Shown here: positions 12,401-22,342 of the stretch, one piece after another | Layout: each line of letters begins with the position of its first letter | How positions within the stretch are numbered: position 1 is the stretch's first letter | Assembly (NCBI RefSeq): GCF_024166365.1 | Contig: NC_064820.1 | Location: 58,629,501-58,693,500 of the forward strand | Reading direction: 5' to 3' | Origin: Elephas maximus indicus | Lineage: Eukaryota; Chordata; Mammalia; Proboscidea; Elephantidae | DNA: 64,000 nt | Translations under genes and position numbers: made by a program | The notes under the pieces: model-generated | Told to the model about the DNA's origin: nothing | Seen by the model: only the letters and a program-made list of their open reading frames with translations | Databases searched by the model: none

Positions 12401-14970
12401 ACAAGTTCAGAAGTGGGGAATCCACACTAGAGTGGAAAATGAGGACACTGGGCACTTTCTCACCCTGTGCCACAGCAGGGCTATTTCCTTCGTTGGTCCC
12501 CATACCAGTCTATTCACAAACCTAAAAACACCTGAATTAAATAATGATTGATCTCACCACTATAACTTTTCAACCACAAAACTGCCAACCACCACCAATA
12601 TAATGTTACCATTGACAGGTCAGCTGAACTGGTTTTGCCTAGAATAGCCTAGCAAGATATATCTGAAAAAGTGTGCTGTCATTTTTAAAAAATTAATTAC
12701 TAAGTAGTCAATTAGGTTGAAATATCTCTTCAGTCATGTTCTTCATAAGCAGGATATATATTCCAATCGGAGATATCTTCTGGGTTTTGTTACTGTGTTC
12801 CTTGCCTAAAACTGCATCTCCTATCTACTTTCTAGCTTGACGGTAGGGCAACGATTACCAAAGATGTAGGAATCCTTCAGCTACCCAAAACAGGAGAAGA
12901 TGTCAAACCCCACACCAAGTGTCATGTGGCAGAATGGAGAAGCACCAGAAAAAACCCAAAAGGAATTTTGGATACCTTGAGAGAAGTCAATGTCACTGTG
13001 ACAGACCAAAAAATATGCAAAGATGAAAAGTATTATAATTTCAAGTCAGTTATTGACAAAACCAGGATCTGTGCTATTGGCAAAAAAGGTGAAAATGATG
13101 CATGTCGAGTAAGTAAATTAAAAATTCAAACCATTTTTTGGCTATAGAAAATAAAGTTAAAATAGAATGCCTAGGAAGAACAAGAGGAGCCCTGGTGGCA
13201 CAGTGATTAAGCACTTGGCTGCTAACCGAAAGGTCAGCGATTGGAACCCACCAGCTGCTCAGCAGTAGAAAAATGTGGCAGTCTGCTTCCATAAGAATTA
13301 CAGGCTTGGAAACTCTGTGACACAGTTCTACTCTGTCCTATAGGGTTGCTATGAGTCAGAATTGACTCGATGGCAGTGGGTTTGGGTTTTTTTGGTAGGA
13401 AGAACAGGGTAGACGATCGTTATTACTTTTTATGAAGAAGGCCTGCAAGGAATACCGTTTGGCACTGACGTGGTGGCGGTGGTATGTGCACCTTTGTTCA
13501 GTGTGAATTCTTCTGTGCAGAGAGAGAGCATTTCTTCTTTAGTAATGGCAATTTCAGTATACCATTTAACCACCATTCATGAATGCTCTCCATAATAATG
13601 ACAGCTGGCATTTTTCAAGTTCCCGGAACTACCAAGTTCTTTATTATGCCATTTAATGCTCAAATAACCCTATGAGATAACCATTATTATCACCCCTCTT
13701 TTGAACTAATTAGTTGCCGTTGACTTGACTCCAACTTACGGCAACCCTGTGTGTGTCAGAGTAGAACTATGATCCATAGGGTTGTCAATGGCTGATTTTT
13801 CAGAAGTAGATCACTAGGCCTTTGTTTTGAGGTGCCCATTATGGGTGGACTCGAACTCCAACCTTTTGGTTATCAACCCAGCGAATTAACCATTTGCACC
13901 ATCCAGGGACTTATAGATGAGGAAATTAAGGCACAGAAAGTTACTTTACTTTCTAAGTTAAATAACCTATCAGGGTGGTAGATCTGGATTTGGACCCAGG
14001 CTATCTGACTCTCAACTCCTATACTGTTTTGCCTCTTATGTGCCAAGGACAGGTTTGACTAGGGTGGAACTTATTTAGAGCTCATGGCCCAGAGGCAGTT
14101 TTACAAGGTCAGAGAGAACAAGAAATGAAGGCTGATGGATCTGGGAATGAATCTCCAAAGATTGTATGAAATAGCACCGAGTACTCCTTGGTCTGAGAGA
14201 TGGCTTAGCTAGTGTCATTCATCAGAGCAGGGTATAGTTGAGATCCTACCTCAAGCGTTCTTGTAGCCCCAACATTCATTTCTTACCCTAATGTCTATTA
14301 ACCAAGAAAAGAACATACAATCAGACTCAGGGAGACAATTATTTTTTCACAATCAAAGTTTTCCTATATTGTTCTTTCTTTGTTTTACTGAAATATAGCT
14401 ATCTGATATATAGATATATTTGCACATCTTCTCCAGAATTGCCTTTTTTAGAAGGAAAATTATTTGGAAAGATAAATTAATGTGTTAATTGATGCTGAGG
14501 GCAGATGGTTATTAAAAGAGATTTTTAAATTAGCCTGTAAATAAGGAAGGAAACCCTGGTGGTGTAGTGGTTAAATGCTACAGCTGCTAACCTAAAGGTC
14601 GGCAGTTTGAATCCACCAGGCACTCCTTGGAAACTCAAAGGGGCAGTTCTACTCTGTCCTATAGGGTCTCTGCGAGTTGAAATCAACTCAACGGCAATGG
14701 GTTTGGTTTTGGTTAAATAAGGAAAGAAAGAATGAATGAGTGAGTGAATGAATGAATGTATAAATACATCATCTTTGGAAAGCACTCACATTTAAAATAC
14801 ATGACTTTCTGTTCCAGGTGAATGCTGGAAGTCCTCTGATATGTGGTAACATTTTCAGAGGTGTCACTTCCTTTGGGAAGTGTTGTAACCCCCAGAAACC
14901 TGGCGTTTATACTGCCCTTACAACAAATTATCTCAACTGGATAAGGAAAACCATTGGGGGTGCCATATGA
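360..14970 (+). CDS. Granzyme A-like serine protease homologue, catalytically dead but intact (5 exons)
   Basis: Exons 360-420, 7753-7891, 9209-9350, 12836-13108 and 14818-14970 join in frame to 768 nt (255 aa). All introns are GT-AG, and phases match the two intact GZMA genes downstream. The product has a hydrophobic signal peptide (first ~20 residues), an ITGG mature N terminus, [23 protein letters not shown] and [10 protein letters not shown], all granzyme A hallmarks. Cysteines for the 42-58, 136-201, 168-182 and 191-220 disulfides remain, as does the interchain Cys93. The catalytic His57 is Arg (TAARC) and Ser195 is Ala (VNAGSP replaces GDSGSP); Gly193 is Val and Asp194 is Asn. Asp102 and the S1 Asp189 remain. 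The loop before Cys220 is three residues shorter. Hydrolysis is therefore not expected; a decoy, inhibitor-binding or dimer-partner role is possible but unproven. The start at 360 was chosen over in-frame ATGs at 288 and 342 because it directly begins the signal peptide. Confidence 0.85.
885..1080. repeat. AT-rich low-complexity tract
   Basis: About 200 bp almost entirely of ATATTA-type words with many short inverted repeats, in intron 1 of the first granzyme gene. A simple repeat; no coding content. Confidence 0.7.
1098..1735. repeat. Two MIR SINEs
   Basis: 1098-1290 carries the MIR core in - orientation (CCCCATTTTACATATGAGGA, then GAGATTTGAACCCAG). 1541-1735 carries one in + orientation (TGCCATTTATTTGTTGTGTG, then AGCTTGGG). 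Both are diverged, ancient mammalian copies. Confidence 0.65.
2056..2580 (-). repeat. L1 3' UTR fragment
   Basis: Matches the L1 3' end at 36078-36620 along its length (AAGTGAAAGTTTACAAGTCA, ATGGTTCCTGTC, AGGTCTGGGGACCATG, CAGTCAGACCATTAAG). It is 5'-truncated and lies in - orientation. Confidence 0.75.
2716..3692 (+). repeat. Old L1 3' end, split by a younger L1 3' UTR
   Basis: 2716-3034 and 3381-3692 are one old L1 ORF2/3' UTR tail (GGTATATACCCAAAAGAA, CACAATAACCAAGAGATGGA, GAATTATACACTTAAAAATA). A younger L1 3' UTR with a short A-rich tail (3035-3380) interrupts it, flanked by the target-site duplication AAAGCATTAGGCT at 3022-3034 and 3378-3390. Confidence 0.75.
3708..4220 (+). mobile_element. 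MaLR/MLT1-type solo LTR
   Basis: A TG...CA bounded 513-bp element with the typical MaLR opening (TTAGTTATCTACTGTGG), TTTATTTTCTCACAGTCT, and the terminal GGGGGACACAATTCAATCCA. Related copies are at 28812-29322 and 47593-48118. A solo LTR fossil without internal retroviral sequence. Confidence 0.65.
4717..4924 (-). repeat. AfroSINE
   Basis: Reverse-oriented tRNA-derived SINE: GCCATCAAGCCAGTTTTGAC...TTAACCATTGTGCCACCAGG. The tRNA-like head is at the right end. Confidence 0.85.
5051..5535 (+). repeat. Old L1 3' end
   Basis: TGTTCACAATAGCCAAAAGG, ATGGAATACTACTCAGCC and AAAGAAATGAAGTCCTGG are L1 ORF2 C-terminal and 3' UTR sequence, 5'-truncated, ending in an A-rich tail. Confidence 0.7.
5636..6186. 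repeat. Cluster of three AfroSINEs
   Basis: 5636-5798 (-), 5800-5949 (-) and 5980-6186 (+) follow each other nearly head to tail. The first two run from a GAGTTGATTCCAACTCATAG-type tail to a TTAACCACTACACCACC-type head. The third begins GAGTTTCTGAGTGGTACAGT and ends CAGAACTGACTCAACAG. Confidence 0.75.
6190..6985. other. Intron 1 sequence, no feature recognised
   Basis: Mixed-composition, possibly old-repeat DNA in intron 1 of the first granzyme gene. One open stretch at 6770-6964 has no recognisable domain and no splice context. Nothing else supported. Confidence 0.4.
6990..7113 (+). repeat. AfroSINE, internally shortened
   Basis: GCCCTCTGGTGGCGCAAATG head with B-box-like GGTAGTTCAAACCC, then a jump to the CGACTCAACAGCAACTAACA tail. 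Confidence 0.75.
7195..7350. mobile_element. MER5-type hAT-Charlie DNA transposon remnant
   Basis: GTATCAGAATCACCAGGAGT, then AAATGTAGGTTCCCAGGTTC and AAATCTGCATTTTAA, is the MER5A/B non-autonomous element pattern. No transposase. Confidence 0.6.
7753..7891 (+). CDS. Pseudoprotease exon 2 (activation site; His57 replaced by Arg)
   Basis: At 139 nt it is exactly the length of the paralogous exons. The acceptor is TTTTTTCAG and the donor GTGAGT. The activation dipeptide reads EG (AK in the intact copies) before ITGG, and the propeptide Cys is lost. CGC (Arg) stands where CAC (His) is expected in TAAHC. Confidence 0.85.
7892..9208. other. Intron 2 of the pseudoprotease gene
   Basis: An old, unassigned repeat-like stretch (about 8040-8300) and a C-rich run (8812-8838, CCCCCA repeats, so G-rich on the - strand) are visible. 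No exon or RNA gene seen. Confidence 0.4.
9209..9350 (+). CDS. Pseudoprotease exon 3 (99-loop, Asp102)
   Basis: 142 nt, six nt longer than in the two intact copies, which lack two codons just after Cys58. Encodes [13 protein letters not shown] (Cys93) and EGDLQLLQ with catalytic Asp102 intact. The acceptor is TTTTTCAG and the donor GTAAAC. Confidence 0.85.
9721..10112. repeat. Pair of AfroSINEs, opposite orientations
   Basis: 9721-9916 is in - orientation (GTAGTCAAGTTGATTATGAC ... TTAACCATTCGCACCACC). 9957-10112 is in + orientation (GAAACCCTGGTGGCACAGTG ... GAGTCGGAATCAATTTGATG). Confidence 0.85.
10115..12040. other. Intron 3 of the pseudoprotease gene
   Basis: Contains an ancient interspersed repeat of unresolved family around 10545-10830 (TACTCATGGTCTAGAGGAGG, AGAGCGCTATGGGAGCACAT) and a C-rich patch at 10945-11003. 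Open stretches on both strands here lack homology I recognise and are probably chance. Confidence 0.4.
12041..12250 (+). repeat. AfroSINE
   Basis: GGAGCCCTGGGGGCACCATG head to GAGTCGGAATCAACTTGACA and a CAACAACAATAACAAC tail. Confidence 0.85.
12836..13108 (+). CDS. Pseudoprotease exon 4 (second barrel, S1 Asp189)
   Basis: 273 nt, the same length as the paralogues, open throughout. The conserved GWGRT is EWRST here, while DTLREVN is kept. It ends NDACR, so Asp189 and Cys191 are retained. The acceptor is TTTCTAG and the donor GTAAGT. Confidence 0.85.
13186..13398 (+). repeat. AfroSINE
   Basis: GGAGCCCTGGTGGCACAGTG head, CCATAAGAATTACAGGCTTG middle, GAGTCAGAATTGACTCGATG tail, 77 nt after the exon 4 donor of the first granzyme gene. 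Confidence 0.9.
13600..14040 (-). repeat. MIR interrupted by an AfroSINE
   Basis: MIR core in - orientation at 13600-13701 and 13916-14040 (GATGAGGAAATTAAGGCACA, GGATTTGGACCCAGG), split by a - strand AfroSINE at 13704-13915 (GTTGACTTGACTCCAACTTA ... TTAACCATTTGCACC). Confidence 0.7.
14549..14716 (+). repeat. AfroSINE with target-site duplication
   Basis: Head GGAAACCCTGGTGGTGTAGT, tail TTGAAATCAACTCAACGG. Flanked by direct repeats TAAATAAGGAA at 14538-14548 and 14714-14724, about 100 bp before the exon 5 acceptor. Confidence 0.85.
14818..14970 (+). CDS. Pseudoprotease exon 5 (Ser195 replaced by Ala)
   Basis: Encodes VNAGSPLIC in place of GDSGSPLIC, then FRGVTSFG, a shortened KCCNPQKPG segment, and [14 protein letters not shown] before TGA at 14968-14970. 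The three-codon loss keeps the frame. Confidence 0.85.
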   Translation: MNAGSPLICGNIFRGVTSFGKCCNPQKPGVYTALTTNYLNWIRKTIGGAI

Positions 14971-15432
14971 CATTCCTCCTTCCAAGTAGAGAGGTGAGGT
15001 AACCACCAGGAGATGTCAAGTAAAGGAGATTTTAACTTGGCCTATCTCAGAAGGACCTCATCAACCGTCTTAACTTGGTGAACAAATTACAGCTTCCCTG
15101 GAACAAAACCAGCCAATAAAAGAAATTGCTTTCTGCTTTCACACCTACATGATCGGCTAAAACTGTATCATCACACTTATTCTCTATCCATGGCAGGATG
15201 CCTCTTGAGGAAAATTTCCCAATTTAGTGACTCTTTGCTTTATTTAGAATTTTAGGACCGCCACTTTTATGTTTGTCCTCAAAAAAAAAAGTCAATCCGG
15301 GGAAAATTTAGAATATTCTTCATTTATCCAAAGGGTGCTTCAAAATATCTGTGGCTCCCTAAATTACAGCCGGATACTCTATTCGATGTCAATTTATACA
15401 TGCAAGCACTAGCTTAAATCCATGTTTTTCTC

Positions 15433-15454
15433 AATAAATTGGGTACATAATAAA
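15433..15454 (+). promoter_or_regulatory. Polyadenylation signals of the pseudoprotease gene
   Basis: Two AATAAA hexamers (15433-15438, 15449-15454) lie about 465 nt after the stop, the first plausible polyadenylation signals downstream of the last exon. Confidence 0.45.
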
Positions 15455-15559
15455 GAAAAATGGCTTATTTTACCGTGTACTATTTATATCTCGTCTTTTT
15501 GTGGTGCTTTTAAACTCCAAAGAGCTGATTTAAAATAAACTCCTCCTGTAATAATTCCA

Positions 15560-15748
15560 GAGCCTCTGAATGGAACAAACACTTAAACACTCAACTACTG
15601 ACTGAAAGGTTGGCAGTTCAAACCCACCCAGAGGCACCTCAGAAGACAGTCATGGTCATCTGCTTCCAAAAGGTCACAGCGTTAAAAACCCACACATGCG
15701 GTTACCATGAGTCAGAATTGACTTGACGGCAACTAACAACAACAATGT
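15560..15748 (+). repeat. AfroSINE
   Basis: GAGCCTCTGAATGGAACAAA head, GGTTGGCAGTTCAAACCC B-box region, CGGCAACTAACAACAACA tail. Confidence 0.75.
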
Positions 15749-16049
15749 AACAATTCTGACTTGGAAGTCCACTGTGTGCCAGGCATTATGCCTAGCAGTG
15801 TAAATTTGGAGGCAACGAAAATGTGATCACTGCTCTCAAAGTGCTCGAACAGTAGTAGAAGACAAGAAGAAAGCCATGAATAAGAGGACATCTACTTCAG
15901 GTTCTGAAGAACACATAACAGAATAAAGCTGTCTACTGTGTTAAGAAGTTGATAGAGGAAAAAATAGGTTTCGCACTTCGATCAGCCATCACAATTAGCC
16001 CCAATAGTCTTCTTCCTGAGATCTGCACTATATTTAGATTAAAAAAAAA

Positions 16050-16420
16050 AAAACCAAACTTGTTGCCATCAAGTCAATTCCAACGCATAGCGACCCTATA
16101 GGACAGAGTAGAACTGCCCCACAGAGTTTCCAAGGAGCGCCTGGTAGATTCAAACCGCCAGCCTTTTGGTTAGCAGCCATTGCTCTTAACAGCTATGCCA
16201 CCAGGGTTTCCATATATTTAGATAGACCCATAAAAATTTCAGATTCCTGACTGAAATTGCCACAGACATCACAACAGCCTGGTGGAAAGAGCACTGGCCT
16301 AGAAGTCAGAAGCCAGCTTCATCACTACATAGTTTCCAGACTTTGAAGAGGGAATTAGCCTGTCTTTTCATTTTCATATCTGTAAACTGGGAATAATAAC
16401 AAAAGCGTCTAAAACGAGAT
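16050..16420. repeat. AfroSINE (-) and MIR (+)
   Basis: 16050-16212 is a - strand AfroSINE (TTGCCATCAAGTCAATTCCA ... ATGCCACCAGGGTTTCC). 16262-16420 carries the MIR head and core (GGTGGAAAGAGCACTGGCCT, then AAACTGGGAATAATAAC). Confidence 0.7.
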
Positions 16421-16439
16421 GTCCTTAGAATTTGAGGCC

Positions 16440-17130
16440 AAGAGTTGTCCATTCACAAGTTTTGGTGAGAATGTGGAGAAATTGGAATCCTCATTGCTGG
16501 TAGGAGTGTAAAATGGTACATCCATCATGGAAACAGATTCATGAGAATTCCTAAAAATATTAAACATAGAGTACTGTATGGTCCAGAAATCCCACTCCTA
16601 GGTATATACCCAAGAGAAATGAAAACACATCCACACAAAAGCTTATACATAAATGTTCATAGCAGCATTACTCATAATAGCCAAAAAGGAGAAACAAAAA
16701 AAATGCCTGGCAATTGATGAATAGATAAGTAAAACCTGGTATATCCTTATAATGGGATATTGTTTGGCACTAGAAAGGAATGAAGCACTGATACATACTA
16801 CAGTACGGATGAATCACATTATGCTAAGTGAAGGAAGTCAGTCACAAAATATACTGTATGATTCTAGTTACACGAAATGTCAAGAATAGGAAAGTTTATA
16901 GAGACAGAAACTAGATTAGTGGTTGACTAGACCTGAAAGGGGGAGAGGGGGACGTGAGAGGGAGGATAATGGTGAGTGATTGCTAATGGGTATAAGGCTT
17001 CTTTTCGTGATGATGAAAATGTTCTAAAATTAAAATATGGAAATAGTTGCATAACTTTGAATTGCATTATATACTTTAAATGTTTGAAATTTATGGTATG
17101 TCAATTATATCTCAATAAAAGTTGACAAAA
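16440..17130 (+). repeat. L1 3' end
   Basis: AATGTGGAGAAATTGGAATC, CCCACTCCTAGGTATATACC, CATAGCAGCATTACTCATAA and a terminal CTCAATAAAAGTTGAC are L1 ORF2 C-terminal and 3' UTR sequence. Confidence 0.75.
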
Positions 17131-17670
17131 TGGAGGAATAGCAATCACATTCATGTAAAAAGAAACAAAACTGTCAATGTTTCTCCTAAGATATTTTCGG
17201 TAGCTATAGTCAACCAAACCAAACTCACCAAACCAAAACCAGAAGCGGGGTATCCCATTTCCATTACTGAAAATGATTAACCTTTGACACAGTAGTAATA
17301 TCTGGGAAAAGGAAACAATAGGGCTCTCTCCTGCCGGCATTGGATTTCTGAAGAAGCAACTACCAGGTCTGAAGTTGTCAGGGTGTTAACTGTGAGGTTG
17401 GTTGATTCAACGCTAAATGTCCTGACAGAATATGAAACCGCGTGTATTATAATGAATAAATAGCACATCCTTACCTCAAAAAAAGATCTCAACACATTTA
17501 TAATAGAAAGCAAAATTTATACTGTTCCTTCAGCAGCTGGAATTGATACTTCTTAGAGGGAGACATTCCCCAATGTTACAGCAAAACAGCTGTGTCTGGC
17601 TCCTGTTTTTCTTTCCCAGCCGATTCTGGAAGGAAGGAATGAAGAAGCAAAGGAAGAAGGAAGAAAAGGA
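17130..17670. other. Left flank of the duplication, nothing recognised
   Basis: No exon, RNA gene or identified repeat. Short open stretches on the - strand (17101-17340, 17277-17513) have no known domain. Confidence 0.35.
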
Positions 17671-20600
17671 GATACTCTGATTTGTCTAAAGTTGTACTGA
17701 ACTCTCCTACTATAATTGTGGAGGTTGTCTATCTCACTTTTCAATGCTGTTAGAGTTAGTTTTATGTATCTTGCACCCCTGTCATTGGGTGCATAAATAT
17801 TTAATATGGTTATATCTTCCTGGTAAATTGTCCCTTTAATCATTAGATAGTGTCCTTCCTTATCCTTTGTGATGGAGTTAATTTTAAAGTCTATTTTGTC
17901 AGAAATTAATATTGCCACTCCTGCTCTTCTTTGATCGTTGTTTCCTTGATACATTTTTTTCCATCCTTTGAGTTTCAGTTTGTTTGTGTCTCTAAGTCTA
18001 AGATGTGTCTCTGTAGGCAGCATATAGCTGGGTTATCTTGTTTTATCCAATCTGCAACTCTCTGTCTCTTTATTGGTGCGTTTAGTCCGTTTATATTCAG
18101 CGTAATTATAGATAGGTATGAGTTTTTTTTATGAGTTTAGTGCTGTCATTTTGATGCCTTTTTTTTGCGTGTTGTTAATTTCATTCTTCCACTTTTTTGT
18201 GCTGAGAAGTTTTTCTTTGTAGATTGTGTGTTCTTTTTCATTGTAGTTGAATTTATTTTTGCTGAGTCCTTATGTTTATCTTGGTTTTTATTTTGAAGTA
18301 TGGAATTGCTAGTCCTCTTTGTAGTTACCTTCATATTTACCCATATTTTTCTAGTTAAAACCTAACTTGTATCACCCTATATCGCCTTGATTTCCTCTCC
18401 ATATGGAAGGTCTATGCCTCCTGTATTTAGTCCCTCTTTATTGATTATTGTCATCTTTTACATAATGACATCAATGATTCCCTGTTTTGAGCTTTTTTTT
18501 AAAAAATCCTATTTCGTTTTTGTGATTTCCCTATTTGAGTTGACATAAGGATGTTCTGTTCTGTGTCCTTGTGTTGTGTTGATATGTAATATTATTGATT
18601 TTCTGACCAAAGAATTTCCTTTAGTAATTCTTGTAGCTTTGGTTTGGTTTTCGCAAATTCTCTAAGCTTGTGTTTTATCTGTAAATGACTTAATTTCACC
18701 CTCATATTTGAGAGAGATTTTTGCTCGATAAATGATTCTTGGCTGGCAATTTTTCTCCTTCAGTGCTCTATATATGTCATCCCATTGCCTTCTTGCCTGC
18801 ATAGTTTCTGCTGAGTAGTCTGAACTTATTCTTATTGATTCTCCTTTGTAGGTGGCTTATCGTTTATCCCTGGCTGCTTTTAAAATTTTCTCTTTATCTT
18901 TGGTTTTAGCAAGTTTGACGATAATATGTCTTGGTGATTTTCTTTTGGGATCTACCTTGTATGGGGTTCGATGAGCATCTTGGATAGATATCCTTTCATC
19001 TTTCACAATGTCAGGGAAGTTTTCTGCCAACAGATCTTCAACAATTCTCTCTGTATTTCCTGTTATCCCTCCCTGTTCTGAAATTCCAATCACACACAAG
19101 TTATTCTTCTTGATAGAGTCCCACATGATTCTTAGGGTTTCTTCATTTTTTTAATTCTTTTATCTGATTTTTCTTCAAATATATTGGTTCCATCTCCCCA
19201 ATTCTGCATTCCAATTCCTCAATTCTTCTCCTCTGACTTCCTATTGCGTTGTCTAAGTCTATAATTTTATTGTTCTTTTGAATTTCTGAATGGTGTCTGT
19301 CTACGGATTCTTGCAGCTTATTAAATTTTTCCTTATGTTCTTGAATAATCTTTTTGATTTCTTCGACTGCTTTATCTGTGTGTTCCTTGGCTTTTTCTGT
19401 ACATTTCCTTATTTCATTTCTGATGTCATCCCTGATGTCTTGAAGCATTCTGTATATTAGTCTTTTATATTCTACATCTGGCAATTCCAGGAATATATCT
19501 TCATCTGGGAAAGGTCTTGATCCTCTGATTTGGGGGTTTGTAGAAGCAATCATGGTCTGCTTCTTTATGTGATTTGATATCAACTGCTGTCTCCAAGCCA
19601 TCTATAATTTATTGTAATGATTTATTTTATATTTGCTCACTAAGTCTGATCTTCTTGTTTTGATTTGTTTCAATATACCCAGATGGGCTGCTAGAGTGAA
19701 CTACCTTGATTGCTGGAGCCTTTAAATCACTTATGTCCTGTTACCAGGTGGTTAGAGCTATTACCAGGTATATGAGCCTATGACCTCATTCACTGTTCTT
19801 GAACAGAATCAGCTCAGGTGTCCTGATAGTGGGTCACCTAGTGTGTGGTGTAGGCTCTCACCTGCTATCTTAGAGGAGTAGTGGTGATGCTTGTATGCAC
19901 CGGTTTCTAGTAGCTGCAGGGGGTCAGGCTCCAAAGAGGGCAGGGTGCTGACAACCTTCCCCCAAGTGCCAGTGAGGAAGGAGCGTCTCTGTTCTCTAGA
20001 GCGCTCTGGTGGGTGGGCTCTGCAGCTGAACCTTAGGCACCCAGTGCTTGTATCTCTGAAGACTGGTAGGCACCACTATCCTCAGACCCCTTTAGGAGGT
20101 GGCTAGGTGGTGTGGATGGAGCCTCAGCCCTCAGTTCCCTGCTGTGGGTCAGTGAGGGCTCTGTTTAATAGGTAGAGTGGCATCAGACCTCCAAAACCTA
20201 CCTGTCCTCTGCTCTGCTGAAACAAATACAGTCAGACCTCTAACAGAATTGCCTTTGCATTATAATAGCCACCTGGTTCCATGTAGGGGTGAAAGCCAAA
20301 GACTGTGGATCTCTTATGCCTGGATGGAGCTGCTTCTGTTCTGATCTTCCAGTTTAGGGAAGTCAGAAAAGAATTTTTCCTCTGATTCTTAGTTACTGCT
20401 TTTCCCAGGCCAGGAGAATGGGTTAGGGGGAAAAAAAAAAAAAAAAAAGCAGAGCACTTCTCTCTCTGACCCAAGGAATTCGAATGTTAATGAAGCCAGC
20501 TGGGGCAGGGAGGGGAGGGATCAGATAGATAGGAGAGAGTAGTGTGGTAGAATAAACAAAATCACTTATCTTGTGTGGTGAGGGCTGTTTTATCTGAGAT

Positions 20601-21186
20601 TCCAAAGGGGTATGTAGCCTGTGTGGTGGGTTGGGTCCCCTCCAAGATTCCCCCCAGGGAGTTAGGGCTGTGTCCCTTATTTGCCTTGTCTCAGGAAGCT
20701 ACCATCAGCTCCGCCGCACTCGCTCCAAAGCCCAGCACCAAGGGATCTGAGCTGGGGCACTGCACGCACCAGGCTCCAGAACTAGTTCCTGCTTCCGCAC
20801 GGCCTCTTGTTCCCCTGTCAGTCAGGTCAGTGTGTAGCCTGTGTGCACTGGCTGGGTCCCTGCCGAGGCCGTCCCAGGGGGTTAAGGCTGCATCCTGTGC
20901 TTGCCTTGCCTCAGGAAGCCATCATCAGCCCCACCACACTGGCACCAAAGCACTGCACCAAGGGCTCAGGGGTAAGGTGCAGCGCACTGGGATCCGGAAC
21001 TAGCCGCTGCTTCAGCACAGTCTCTCACTCCCCAGTCACTCAGGTCAATTCCTGAGTTCCGTGTTTTATGGTCAGGGTTTGTAGATTGTCATGTACGTAA
21101 TTGATTCACTTGTTTTTTTGAGTCTTTGTTGCAAGAGCTTTCAGCAGAAGCTTCTGCCTAGTCAGTCATCTTGGCCCTGCCTCGCC
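17670..21186 (-). mobile_element. 3'-truncated L1 with complete 5' end
   Basis: Reading right to left: a 5' UTR beginning GGCGAGGCAGGGCCAAGATG (21186 down to ~19602), ORF1 starting MAWRQQLISNH at 19601, the inter-ORF region, then the ORF2 endonuclease domain (ETHLRLRDTNKLKLKGWKK, GHYLMIKG, TILNIYAPNDR). ORF1 shifts frame near a T run at 19146-19152. The element stops inside the endonuclease at ~17670, so reverse transcriptase and the 3' UTR are missing. Loss of the 3' side is unlike normal 5' truncation and implies a later rearrangement. The tandem duplication begins inside this element. Confidence 0.85.
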
Positions 21187-21264
21187 TAAAGTTGTAAAAT
21201 CAAACAATCAGAAGGCTGGGAAGGAGTAGTTACTACTACTGAACATATTGATCAAAGAGTCTAT

Positions 21265-21765
21265 AGAATAATCATGATCAAAACGGGGAAAATGTGGCAC
21301 ATAATTTCAAATTCTCAAGGAATCCAGACTTTCTGGAGTCCTCGAGGCTGGATGAACCCCCCAAAGCTTTCACCCTGAGATAATCTTTAAACCTTAAATC
21401 ATCGTTAAAAAATATCCCCTGAAGTCTTCTTTAAACCATAGTTTAGCTTAATTAGTAAAGAATGTTTGCCTTGAGCATTGTTGTCAAGAACTATCTATAT
21501 GGTATCAAACAACTTTTAAAGAACTATCTATACAGTATCAAATTGACAACAGCAACTTGAAAGGTTATATAGGAAGCTTAGGGAGTAGTGAGTTTATTTC
21601 AATGGGGGAGAAACAATTTGGAAAAGGAGGGTAAGAATGGTGTACAGTTTGAAGAATGTAATAAATGTCACTGAATTCTACACATAGCAATTATTGAATT
21701 GGTATATGTTTTGCTGTGTATACAGTTGTTTCAACAGCAATAAAAAGAAAGTTGGGAAGGGGCCA
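21265..21765 (+). repeat. Interspersed repeat 3' end, family unresolved
   Basis: AACCCCCCAAAGCTTTCACC, AGTCTTCTTTAAACCATAGT, and a terminal TGAATTGGTATATGTTTTGC before AATAAAAAG have the look of a dispersed element (L1/HAL1-like 3' end). Copied at 40407-40905. An AfroSINE tail fragment follows at 21908-21955. Confidence 0.4.
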
Positions 21766-22248
21766 TACCAGCCTGTGACCCTATACCTGCCATACACTCC
21801 AGTCAGGAGCATTCTCCACAAAGCGGGGATGGAGAATCAAGGCAGGAACTTAATAGTAAATAAGGCTCCCTCCTGCTTCTCCACTCATGCTTGCCCTATT
21901 AATCCCAGGCGGAATCAATTCAATGGCACTGGGTTTGGTTTTTGGTTTTTTAACTCAAGAAGATAGCTAGAAAGAAATTTGGTTGGTGACCAATTTTTTG
22001 GACCTTTTTAAAGCTCTAATTTAAGTCTTAAAAGAGCTTCCCTTCATGGATACTCTTCTTGGGTACCATGTTCTGATGGCAACAAAGTCCCCATACCCCC
22101 ACCAGCCTGTTGACTTACAAGATTCCACCTCTACCTCCTGGCAGAAGCAAGCTTGCTTGCTGGTAATGAGCGATTATTCACAGTTCTCACTTGTGTTTCG
22201 ATTTTGAACGCTAACTATGAAACTGCAAAGAAAGAAGAAAGGAAAGGA

Positions 22249-22277
22249 AACCACATCTTCTGTGCTCTCTATATATA
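22249..22277 (+). promoter_or_regulatory. GZMA copy 1 proximal promoter (RUNX-like site + TATA)
   Basis: AACCACA at 22249-22255, then TATATATA at 22270-22277, 65 nt before the ATG. The block is shared with the pseudoprotease gene (277-304), so it predates the paralogue split. Confidence 0.55.
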
Positions 22278-22342
22278 GGTTAGCAGCAGTCAAGAACAAA
22301 AAACAGATTTTCATGTTGACTGATGTGAGTACACCAGCCACA

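Noticed and set aside
360-14970. First gene as a GZMK orthologue
   Set aside because: YPCYD, EGDL and [14 protein letters not shown] are granzyme A features; GZMK has a GDSGGP motif and different loops.
360-14970. First gene as a simple pseudogene
   Set aside because: No stop, frameshift or broken splice site was found in five exons; losses are confined to catalytic and activation residues.
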